Positions 26,101-38,435 of a stretch of DNA of 64,000 bases are shown here, piece by piece. The translations under genes were made by a program, and so were the position numbers. A model generated the notes under the pieces. It saw nothing but the letters and a program-made list of their open reading frames with translations, was not told where the DNA came from and made no database searches. The DNA is from Physella acuta (Eukaryota; Mollusca; Gastropoda; Physidae), in assembly GCF_028476545.1 (NCBI RefSeq), contig NW_026732663.1, forward strand, positions 176,001 to 240,000, read 5' to 3'. The stretch's first letter is position 1. Each line of letters starts with the position of its first letter.

Positions 26101-29100
26101 TTGGTATATCAAATTATTACTTAAATCAGTATTTTTTAAAATTTACTGCACCACACATATTTTGATACTTACTACTAGGCCATATTTAAGTTTAAAACAA
26201 TTTACTTATTCTGGAAAAATCTCACTCAAGCCAATGAAAATAATCATTTAGAAATATAATATTCTATACTTTGCTTTTCCCCTTTGTTCTGTATTAATTC
26301 AACTTTTTATTGTACCCATTTCATTCATATTTTTACCCCACTTCTACACCACTGAAACGCTTAAAATAATACTTGATCAATTTAATGACAATTTATACTG
26401 AAGTTGAAATATATTTTTGGAATGAATTCTACATATTTTCAATGTCATAATTGTCAGCTTTTATCTTAACATTTTTTATTATACCCTAAATATATGTTCA
26501 GTTATAACTGTTTTGACTGTCTTAATTTATTGCATACATCAAGGGCTCTTAAATTGTATATCCTTATTTTAATATATGCTTAATACATTTAAAATATTTT
26601 CAAATGAATTGGATGAACTCATTTTATACACTTAGCATTTGGTGTTTTTTTAATGTTAAATTGTTTTATAAATTTGGTGAATGTTGTTCAACTTTTAATT
26701 TAGTTTGAAATTTTTTTGAAATGGAGGTCTAGATATTATTCCTCTAAATGCTAATGTGATGTTTCTTTTTGCATGATTGTTATATTTATTTACTATGAGT
26801 TAATAAGTATAAACATTTGTTAGTCTAGCTCTAAACCATCTGTCTATGGTAGGATTGGTAGTTTAACTTTAAACCACCTGTCTATGTTAGGATTGGTAGT
26901 TTAACTTTAAACCACCTGTCTATGTTAGGATTGGTAGTTTAACTTTAAACCACCTGTCTGTGTTAGGGTTGGTAGTTTAACTCTAAGCACCTGTATGTGT
27001 TAGGGTTGGTAGTTTAACTTTAAACCACCTGTCTGTGTTAGGGTTGGTAGTTTAACTTTGCATCTTCTGTCTGTGTTAGGGTTGGTAGTTTAACTTTACA
27101 CCCCCTGTATATGTTAGGGTTGGTAGTTTAACTTTACATCAGCTGTATGTGTTAGGGTTGGTAGTTTAACTTTGCATCTTCTGTCTGTGTTAGGGTTGGT
27201 AGTTTAACTTTACATCAGCTGTATGTGTTAGGGTTGGTAGTTTAACTTTGCATCTTCTGTCTGTGTTAGGGTTGGTAGTTTAACTTTACATCAGCTGTAT
27301 GTGTTAGGGTTGGTAGTTTAACTTTGCATCTTCTGTCTGTGTTAGGGTTGGTAGTTTAACTTTAAGCACCTGTATGTGTTAGGGTTGGTAGTTTAACTTT
27401 ACACCCCCTGTATGTGTACTTGTCTGTGTTAGGGTTGGTAGTTTAACTTTACACCCCCTGTATATGTTAGGGTTGGTAGTTTAACTCTAAACCACCCATC
27501 TGTGTTAGGGTTGGTAGTTTAACTCTAAACCACCCATCTGTGTTAGGGTTGTTAGTTTAACTCTAGACCACCTGTCTGTGTTAAGGTTGGTAGTTTAACT
27601 TTACATCTTCTGTCGGTGTTAGGGTTGGTAGTTTAACTTTACATCAGCTGTATGTGTTAGGGTTGGTAGTTTAACTCTAAACCACCCATCTGTGTTAGGG
27701 TTGGTAGTTTAACTCTAAACCACCCATCTGTGTTAGGGTTGGTAGTTTAACTCTAAACCACCCATCTGTGTTAGGGTTGGTAGTTTAACTCTGAACCACC
27801 TGTATGTGTTAGTTTAACTCTATAACACCTGTCTCTGCAAGGGTTGGTAGTTTAACTCTAAACCACCTGTATGTGTTAGGGTTGGTAGTTTAACGTTAAA
27901 CCAACCGTCTGCATTAGGGTTGGTAGTTTAACTTTACACCACCTGTATGTGTTAGGGTTGGTAGTTTAACTCTACACCACCTGTCTGTGTTAAGGTTGGT
28001 AGTTTAACTTTACACCACCTGTATGTGTTAGGGTTGGTAGTTTAACTCTACACCACCTGTCTGTGTTAAGGTTGGTAGTTTAACTCTACACCACCTGTCT
28101 GTATTAGGGTTGGTAGTTTAACTCTAGACCACCTGTCTGTGTTAGTTTAACTCTAGACCACCTGTCTGTGCTAGGGTTACTGACAAAGTGGTGTGTCGCC
28201 TCCTGCACAAGGCCCGGCCATATTTGATCCACCTGAACATGAGGACCTGCCACCATCTGACCAGGTCCAGCTTCAACAGTGTCAGTGATTGTCGCAACCT
28301 GCAGGACCTGAACCTGTCTGAATGTGGTGGCCTTGATGTAAGTTGGGCCAACCTGTCTGAATGTGTTGGCCTTGATGTAAGTTTAGCCAACCTGTCTAAA
28401 TGTGTTGGCCTTGATGTAAGTTGGGCCAACCTGTCTGAATGTGTTGGCCTTGATGTAAGTTGGGCCAACCTGTTGGCCTTGATGTAAGTTGGGCCAACCT
28501 GTCTGAATGTGTTGGCCTTGATGTAAGTCGGGCCAACCTGTCTGAATGTGTTGGCCTTGATGTAAGTTGGGCCAACCTGTCTGAATGTGTTGGCCTTGAT
28601 GTAAGTTGGGCCAACCTGTCTGAATGTGTTGGCCTTGATGTAAGTTGGGCCAACCTGTCTGAATGTGTTGGCCTTGATGTAAGTTGGGCCAACCTGTCTG
28701 AATGTGTTGGCCTTGATGTAAGTTGGGCCAACCTGTCTGAATGTGTTGGCCTTGATGTAAGTTGGGCCAACCTGTCTGAATGTGTTGGCCTTGATGTAAG
28801 TTGGGCCAACCTGTCTGAATGTGTTGGCCTTGATGTAAGTTGGGTGGCCTTGATGTAAGTTGGGCCAACCTGTCTGAATGTGTTGGCCTTGATGTAAGTT
28901 GGGCCAACCTGTCTGAATGTGTTGGCCTTGATGTAAGTTGGGCCAACCTGTCTGAATGTGTTGGCCTTGATGTAAGTTGGGCCAACCTGTCTGAATGTGT
29001 TGGCCTTGATGTAAGTTGGGCCAACCTGTCTGAATGTGTTGGCCTTGATGTAAGTTGGGCCAACCTGTCTGAATGTGTTGGCCTTGATGTAAGTTGGGCC

Positions 29101-32100
29101 AACCTGTCTGAATGTGTTGGCCTTGATGTAAGTTGGGCCAACCTGTCTGAATGTGTTGGCCTTGATGTAAGTTGGGCCAACCTGTCTGAATGTGTTGGCC
29201 TTGATGTAAGTTGGGCCAACCTGTCTGAATGTGTTGGCCTTGATGTAAGTTGGGCCAACCTGTCTGAATGTGTTGGCCTTGATGTAAGTTGGGCCAACCT
29301 GTCTGAATGTGTTGGCCTTGATGTAAGTTGGGCCAACCTGTCTGAATGTGTTGGCCTTGATGTAAGTTGGGCCAACCTGTCTGAATGTGTTGGCCTTGAT
29401 GTAAGTTGGGCCAACCTGTCTGAATGTGTTGGCCTTGATGTAAGTTGGGCCAACCTGTCTGAATGTGTTGGCCTTGATGTAAGTTGGGCCAACCTGTCTG
29501 AATGTGTTGGCCTTGATGTAAGTTGGGCCAACCTGTCTGAATGTGTTGGCCTTGATGTAAGTTGGGCCAACCTGTCTGAATGTGTTGGCCTTGATGTAAG
29601 TTGGGCCAACCTGTCTGAATGTGTTGGCCTTGATGTAAGTTGGGTGGCCTTGATGTAAGTTGGGCCAACCTGTCTGAATGTGTTGGCCTTGATGTAAGTT
29701 GGGCCAACCTGTCTGAATGTGTTGGCCTTGATGTAAGTTGGGCCAACCTGTCTGAATGTGTTGGCCTTGATGTAAGTTGGGCCAACCTGTCTGAATGTGT
29801 TGGCCTTGATGTAAGTTGGGCCAACCTGTCTGAATGTGTTGGCCTTGATGTAAGTTGGGCCAACCTGTCTGAATGTGTTGGCCTTGATGTAAGTTGGGCC
29901 AACCTGTCTGAATGTGTTGGCCTTGATGTAAGTTGGGCCAACCTGTCTGAATGTGTTGGCCTTGATGTAAGTTGGGCCAACCTGTCTGAATGTGTTGGCC
30001 TTGATGTAAGTTGGGCCAACCTGTCTGAATGTGTTGGCCTTGATGTAAGTTGGGCCAACCTGTCTGAATGTGTTGGCCTTGATGTAAGTTGGGCCAACCT
30101 GTCTGAATGTGTTGGCCTTGATGTAAGTTGGGCCAACCTGTCTGAATGTGTTGGCCTTGATGTAAGTTGGGCCAACCTGTCTGAATGTGTTGGCCTTGAT
30201 GTAAGTTGGGCCAACCTGTCTGAATGTGTTGGCCTTGATGTAAGTTGGGCCAACCTGTCTGAATGTGTTGGCCTTGATGTAAGTTGGGCCAACCTGTCTG
30301 AATGTGTTGGCCTTGATGTAAGTTGGGCCAACCTGTCTGAATGTGTTGGCCTTGATGTAAGTTGGGCCAACCTGTCTGAATGTGTTGGCCTTGATGTAAG
30401 TTGGGCCAACCTGTCTGAATGTGTTGGCCTTGATGTAAGTTGGGCCAACCTGTCTGAATGTGTTGGCCTTGATGTAAGTTGGGCCAACCTGTCTGAATGT
30501 GTTGGCCTTGATGTAAGTTGGGCCAACCTGTCTGAATGTGTTGGCCTTGATGTAAGTTGGGCCAACCTGTCTGAATGTGTTGGCCTTGATGTAAGTTGGG
30601 CCAACCTGTCTGAATGTGTTGGCCTTGATGTAAGTTGGGCCAACCTGTCTGAATGTGTTGGCCTTGATGTAAGTTGGGCCAACCTGTCTGAATGTGTTGG
30701 CCTTGATGTAAGTTGGGCCAACCTGTCTGAATGTGTTGGCCTTGATGTAAGTTGGGCCAACCTGTCTGAATGTGTTGGCCTTGATGTAAGTTGGGCCAAC
30801 CTGTCTGAATGTGTTGGCCTTGATGTAAGTTGGGCCAACCTGTCTGAATGTGTTGGCCTTGATGTAAGTTGGGCCAACCTGTCTGAATGTGTTGGCCTTG
30901 ATGTAAGTTGGGCCAACCTGTCTGAATGTGTTGGCCTTGATGTAAGTTGGGCCAACCTGTCTGAATGTGTTGATCTTGATGTAAGTTGGGCCAACCTGTC
31001 TGAATGTGTATGCCTTGATGTAAGTTGGGCCAACCTGTCTGAATGTGTATGCCTTGATGTAAGTTGGGCCAAGCTGTCTAAATGTGTTGGCCTTGATGTA
31101 AGTTGGGCCAAGCTGTCTGAATGTGTTGGCCTTGATGTAAGTTGGGCCAGGGTAAAATAATGCTAAATTGGCAAAGTCAAAAACAAATGAGCTCTACTTC
31201 ACCTACCCCAAAGACTATCTGGTCTAAATTGTTAAATTGATTTTTTTTGAGGTTGGGATTTAAAGTATTTGGTTTTGGACAGCCAATCCAATATTACCTT
31301 TATTAATAAATAGAAATGTTATCAATTTTATGTTATGTTAGATGTAGAAGATATTAGACTTACAAATACAATTAAAGCCTTCTAACCAATTTTCTGAAAC
31401 AAGTAGATTGTTGGTAAGGTTTTTGATGGTTATTTACATGAAAAAAACTTTGTAAACAGCCTAAAATTTTCTGCAGGATGATGCCTTTAAAACTGTGACC
31501 AAAGGCTGTAGGATACTTCTGTACTTGAACATAGCCCACACCAATCTAACTGATGCCAGTTTAAGGGCAATCAACAAGTAAGTATTCGTGTTCTTTTTGC
31601 ATAGTTTTTAATCAGTAAGTACTAAGTAACAATAATTAACCTTTATTGAAACATTTTTTATTATCGATAAGTAAGTATTTGTGTCCCTTTTCATATTTTT
31701 TATAATCAGTTAGTCACAATAATTAATTTACCTTTGTTGAAACATTATTTATTATCGAGAAGTAAGTATTTATGTTCCTTTTTATTTTTTTTATAAATAA
31801 TAAGTAATATTTAATGTTCCTTATTTGTTATATATTTTTAATAATTAAACATTAAGTATTAATGTTCCTTATTTGTAACATTACTTTATAATTAATAAAA
31901 TAAGTAACTATGTTCCTTTTGTATAAAAATTTGCTATAATCCATAAGTGAGTATTAGTGTTTTTTTATTTAATATATTTTAAATAATTAATAAGTGAGAA
32001 TTAGTATTTATTTTTTATCTAAAAAGTACTTACACCTAATTATTCAGTTATTTTATTATATGAATTAATGATTGGTAAAAAATATAACCTGTACTGTTTT

Positions 32101-35100
32101 ACATCAAATGATGTTAAATTATACAACAAAATGAGAATTGATATTAATCAATGTTTGGTCCATTTTTGCTAGAAACTGTGAAAATCTTCAATACCTGAGT
32201 CTGGCCTTCTGCCTCAAGTTTACTGACCGCGGGCTACAGTACTTGTCATCTGGCAAATGTCATGACAAGTTACAGTATCTTGACATTTCTGGATGTTTGC
32301 AGGTGATGTATTTTTCTAATCCTCGCAAAACAAAAGTTATTGGGTAATATTTTACCTTTCATGTTTCAAAATGGCGTATTAAAAATCCAATATTAAATAT
32401 TAGATATGAAATTTTTTAAACAAAACAATTTTTATAATATCCTTTAATACTTGTCCTACAGTCAGTAGTTAAAAAAAATAATTTCTGTAGCTTATTGAAG
32501 TAACATGTTTTTTTTTAAAAATGTGATTATTTTTTTGTAACACATAAGTATTTATGATAATATCTCTAAAACATCATGACAACCAGATAACTCCAGAAGG
32601 CTTTCAGCACATTGCTGATGGGTGCCCAAAGCTTCAAACATTTTTGGTCAATGAATTCCCAACCCTTTTAGATGACTGTATGATGGTAACTATTTTTTTT
32701 CTGTTTTATGGTTAATATATTTATTCCTGTATGATGGTAACTATTTTTTTTCTGTTTTATGGTTAATATATTTGTGCCTGTATGACTGTATGATGGTAAC
32801 TATTTTGTTTCTGTTTTATGGTTAATACATTTGTTTCTGTATGATTGCAGCTATCTGTTTTCTGTATGATGGTAACTATTTTTTTTCTGTTTTATGGTTA
32901 ATATATTTGTTTCTGTATGACGGTAGCTATCTGTTTTCTGTATTATGGTAACTGTAATTCTTCTGTCAGTTGGCAACTGTATTTGTTTATGTATGATGGT
33001 AATTGTAATTATTTCTGTATGATGGTAATTGTAATTATTTCTGTAGGATGGTAATTGTAATTATTTCTGTATGATGGTAATTGTAATTATTTCTGTATGA
33101 TGTTTTGTATATTTATTTCGTCTATAATGGTAACTTTTTTCTTCATATGATGGCAACTGTAATTGTTTATGTATGATATTTTGTAAATCTGTTTGTCTAA
33201 AATGGTAACTACTTTTTGTCTGTACGATGTTAAATGTAATTTTTTTACGAATAATGGTAACTATTTCTTTTCTGTACGATGGTAACTTTATTTGCTTTTT
33301 TTTTAATCATAATCCTAGGAGGTTTTATTTACTACATATTATTTTGTAGTATTTTGTGTTTATTTTTTATTTTTTTTTTGTTCTTTTTTACTTTCTCGTA
33401 TATACGTAGTATAGAGAAAGTATTGTAATCGTGCAAAAAAAAAAAAATCGAGATTTTTACAAATCTGGATGTTTTACACCTCACTGATACGGAAAAACAT
33501 AATTTTGCAATCTTTTCCGTATGTCTGTGTGTGTGTGTGTGTCTGTGTGTGTGTCTGTTTGTCCGTGTGTAAACACGATAACTTGAGTACCGTTACAGCT
33601 AGGTTGATGAAATTTCATATATAAGTATTATATCAAAATCGTAGATCCGTATCAACTTTTGAGCGATTTCCGACAACCGGAAGTGGTACTTTTTCTACTT
33701 TGAATTTTTCAAAAGCCTATAACTTGAGTACTATTTCAGATAGATAAATGAAATTTCACATGTAAGTAAAAGATCTAATTCTCTACCTTCTGTTAAATTT
33801 TGAGTAATTTCCGTTGACCGGAAGTAGTAATTTACGCTACTTCCGATTTCTCAAAAAACTAATGTAAATTTATTAAGTACTAATACTATTGCGCACTATT
33901 ATACACACCTTTATTAGGCGTTCGCTTGGTGCGCAATTGTTTTTTACTGAGATTCTATTCTATTTTTAAAAGTTTCAGTATTTAAAATGGATTAAAAATC
34001 ATAACTATATCCCCAGTTACCATCCCCTGTTGTTTTATATAAGAATATTCGAGAAAGTTTAGGGGAGATCACTACCGGTTTATTTAAATTTATAATTGTT
34101 GTAGAGATGTTTTTGACTGTTTAAGTGAAATCAGTATTGTTGCCTGACAGATCATTGGTCAGAAGTGCAAGAAGATCCACACCCTATCTCTCCTGGGCTG
34201 CCCTCTCCTAACGGATGAATCCCTGAAGCTGATAGCTCACAACAAAACACTGCAAGTTTTCAAGATTGATGGTAAGACAATATTCACTAGAGATCTCTTA
34301 GCCAGTGATGTTTTAAAGAGTCACATTACATGGGATAGCTCACAACAAAACACTGCAAGTTTTCAAGATTGATGGTAAGACAATATTCACTAGGGATCTC
34401 TTAGCCTGTGATGTCTGTCTGTAATGTTTTAAAGAGTCACATGACATGGGATAACTAACTAGTCCACAAACGTGCTTTCTAAAACATAAAATCAATCAAT
34501 CAATCATACCATAAACCCTAAATGGTGGTTGTTTGGTCACAACAGTTGACTTTTTATATATGTTGATCATGGCTGCTTTAAGTAACTCTACAACTGTTTT
34601 CTCAGTCAATTCCTTGATGTCACCCATCTAATTTTATCTTTGCCTCCCTCACAGACATTTAGTTCTAGCTTTTAAAATGTTTTTACTACAAATAACAAAG
34701 GTATTTTTCTAATTGTAATACATTTTTGTTTGTTATTATACTATAATTCTTTTCAGTCAGACCAAATTCAAACTAATTTAGTTTTTGTTAAACAGGTAAC
34801 AATAGAATATCAGACTTAAGCTTGAAGCAGATAGGTCGTAACTGTCCAGAACTGCGTCACGTCTACTTGGCTGACTGCCAGCGCATCACTGACGCGACAC
34901 TCAAGGCTCTGTCAGCGTGTAAAAATCTTGTGGTGCTCAACCTGGCAGATTGTGTTCGGTGAGTCTCAATATAATAAAACACAGGCTACCTAACACAGGC
35001 TACCTACTTCAGACTTTGAGCATACTCTGTTATTAAGTTTTGGCTTAGGCCTAAATAACTGTAACTCATTTTTTTTCCTTTTCTATACTCAATGATTTCT

Positions 35101-38100
35101 GTTAGATTTAAAACTTAAGTGCATTAGTTTATAAATTTAATCTCATTAGATAATAAAGAGGTCATTGAACATGAATTAAAATATTAGATCAGGCTTAAGT
35201 CCATGGGATGATTTGTTCATCGAGCTCTGACTGGTACCTTACTCATGTTAGGGAAAATAATGATAGATTGGCATAGTGCTGACCACACTATTGTTTCAAA
35301 GTCACAGAAACATGTGAACAATACTTAATGTGCCTCATGGTAACTTGACTACAGGCCTACAATTAGAAAAGAGGGAAGTTAATTGCTGGTATTTATCCAA
35401 AAAGGGAACGTATTATCACATATTTGAAATTTTTGCACAGTCACATATGTGAAATTTTAAAATAATTTGGACATCAATAAAATTATTTTCATGTTTCATT
35501 TAAAAGAATTTCATTATAACGTTTCATCCTACATATAATATATTCTAATAAAAATTGTAAGAGTTGACAATCTGTCAATGTGTGTTTGTGTGTTAGGATC
35601 AGTGATTCAGGCATCAGACATTTCACAGAAGGCCCAGCAGCCAGCAAGCTGAGAGAACTGAACGTGACCAACTGCGTCAGAATTGGTGACATGGCCATGG
35701 TCAACATACACAAGAGGTCAGGAGACTTTCTGGTCACTTTGTTAATTTAATAAAAATTGTCTTGTGTATTTGTATTTTGTTATCAGTTATACGGTTATCT
35801 AATGTGAATATACTGTGTCAGTATTTTATTAAATGGATACATTTTTTTATTGTTGGAAGCTCTCCAGCTCTAAAAATAAAAATAGTTTGTGAGATTTTAA
35901 TATGGTAAGTAAGTCTATGTATATTTTATATGAGGGGCCACAGTTTGTGAATGTAAATTTTGTATCAGGTGCCATAGTTTGTGAATGTAAATTATGTATC
36001 AGGTGCCATAGTTTGTGAATGTAAATTTTGTATCAGGTGCCACAGTTTGTGAATGTAAATTTTGTATCATGTGCCATAGTTTGTGAATGTAAATTTTGTA
36101 TCAGGTGCCACAGTTTGTGAATGTAAATTTTGTATCAAGTGCCACAGTTTGTGAATGTAAATTTTGTATCAGGTACCACAGTTTGTGAATGTAAATTTTG
36201 TATCAGGTGCCACAGTTTGTGAATGTAAATTTTGTATCAAGTGCCACAGTTTGTGAATGTAAATTTTGTATCAGGTGCCACAGTTTGTGAATGTAAATTT
36301 TGTATCAGGTGTCACAGTTTGTGAATGTAAATTTTGTATCAAGTGCCACAGTTTGTGAATGTAAATTTTGTATCAGGTACCACAGTTTGTGAATGTAAAT
36401 TTTGTATCAGGTGCCACAGTTTGTGAATGTAAATTTTGTATCAAGTGCCACAGTTTGTGAATGTAAATTTTGTATCAGGTGCCACAGTTTGTGAATGTAA
36501 ATTTTGTATCAAGTGCCACAGTTTGTGAATGTAAATTTTGTATCAGGTGCCACAGTTTGTGAATGTAATTTTTGTATCAGGTGCCACAGTTTGTGAATGT
36601 AAATTGTGTATTAGGTGCCACAGTTTGTGAATGTAAATTTTGTATCAGGTGCCATAGTTTGACTTATCTGAATATAAATTTTGTATCATCAGCCACAGTT
36701 TGTGAATGTAAATTTTGTATCATGTGCCACAGTTTGTGAATTTAAATTTTGTATCAGGTGCCGCAGTTTGTGAATGTAATTTTTGTATCAGGTGCCACAG
36801 ATTGTGAATGTAAATTTTGTATCAGGTGCCCCAGATTGTGAATGTAAATTTTGTATCAGGTGCCCCAGATTGTGAATGTAAATTTTGTATCAGGTGCCCC
36901 AGATTGTGAATGTAAATTTTGTATCAGGTGTCACAGTTTGTGAATGTAAATTTTGTATCAGGTGCCCCAGATTGTGAATGTATATTCTGTATCAGGTGCC
37001 ACAGTCTGACCTACCTGAATGTAAATTACTGCGAGCACATCAGTGAGGCTGGGATAGAACTGATTGGACAGATACACAGTCTGGTGGCGCTAGATGTCAG
37101 CGGCTGCAACTGTGGGGATCAGGTAGGTCTCAGCGATGGGGGGGTGGGGGGTGAGGGAGGTGAAGTAAGTCTTGGTTGAAGAGGGTGGGTCAGGGTATTT
37201 GTACATTTTGTGTTAGTACAGAAGGTGGTGGGTTGGTGTTAGTGGTGGATGGGTGTGAATGTAAGTCTTGTTGATAGTGGGTGGGGGTTTATGTTAGGGT
37301 GTTAGTACAAGTTGGGAAAGTAAAGGTAAATCTTGTTAGTGAGAAAGGGGGAGTGTAGAAGTAAGTCTTTGTGTTAGTGGGAGGAAATATAAATCTTTTA
37401 GTAGGGTGGTGGTAAAGTTAAATTGTGTAGTTATTGTGGAGGGGAGGGGGGTTAAGGTAAGTTTTGATGTTGGGAAGGGAAAGTAGTTCTTGATGTTGAA
37501 GATATGATGGTCAGTCTTACTGACGGTGAACATGGGGGATCAAGTAAGTTTTGGTGACGGTGACAAAAGGGATCCGGCAGATCTTGGTGTCAATTTGTAG
37601 TCAGGTGGTTATTGATGACATAGGACCTGGGATTCAAAAAGTGGCTGTATAAAAAGATCACCTGATGTGATCGCCAGGAAAATACTGTTTTTAAACATGT
37701 TTTAATCCAGATATTAGATCTAGTAATTTTCATTTTTGTAAAAATACTTGCACTCTTCTGACTTACATATTTCAAGTAGAAAAGCAGTTATGTTTATCTT
37801 AGTTTAAATTTATTTCACCAAGAAACTATGTTTTGGCCATATCAGAAATCAAATGCATGTTTTTAGATCCTAACATGTCTAACAATGTTTTATTGAGCAT
37901 GATGTAATTCTAACAAAATATTTTATTGAGCATGATGTAATCGTAACAATACATAATGTTTTACTTTCCGCGATTGACCGCAATAGGGGTTGTCAGCTTT
38001 AGGACACAACCCACGCTTGCGGGACATTGTCCTATCAGAGAGCAGCAGCATCACTGATCTGGGGCTACAAAAGTTTGCCCAGCAGTCCAAGGACATTGAG

Positions 38101-38402
38101 AGGCTTGACCTGTCACACTGCATGGTTAGTTCCAAAGTGACTTTATAATGTTATTAAATTAGTTCTTTGCTGATTTGTGATACTTTTTCAGACTATATTT
38201 ATGGCATTTTAAACCTTCTAAAAGTTATAGCTTATTCTAATAAGATTTACAACATAAGCCACCATAATCATAACTAGATTTTTAGTTCTTTAATTACTTT
38301 AAAAAATCATTAAATGGCTTGATTTGTCCTATTGTAAGACAATTTTTAAAAAGACTTAAAATGGGAAGTTGGCATCTGATAGTAGAGCATTCAACTGTTA
38401 TG

Positions 38403-38435
<33 letters not shown>

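Noticed and set aside
26821-28174. Interstitial telomere repeat (TTAGGGTT motifs)
   Set aside because: TTAGGG occurs once per 38-bp unit and never in direct tandem; the motif comes from the acceptor TTAG followed by GGTT.
28142-31111. A 989-codon minus-strand open frame (Arg-Pro-Thr-His-Ser-Asp-Arg-Leu repeats)
   Set aside because: It is the antisense of the 39-bp array. The period is 13 codons and the unit has no stop in the minus frames, so it stays open even where short units shift the frame. No start, splice or family evidence.
28338-31150. CRISPR-like direct repeats
   Set aside because: No variable spacers, no cas genes, clear animal gene context.
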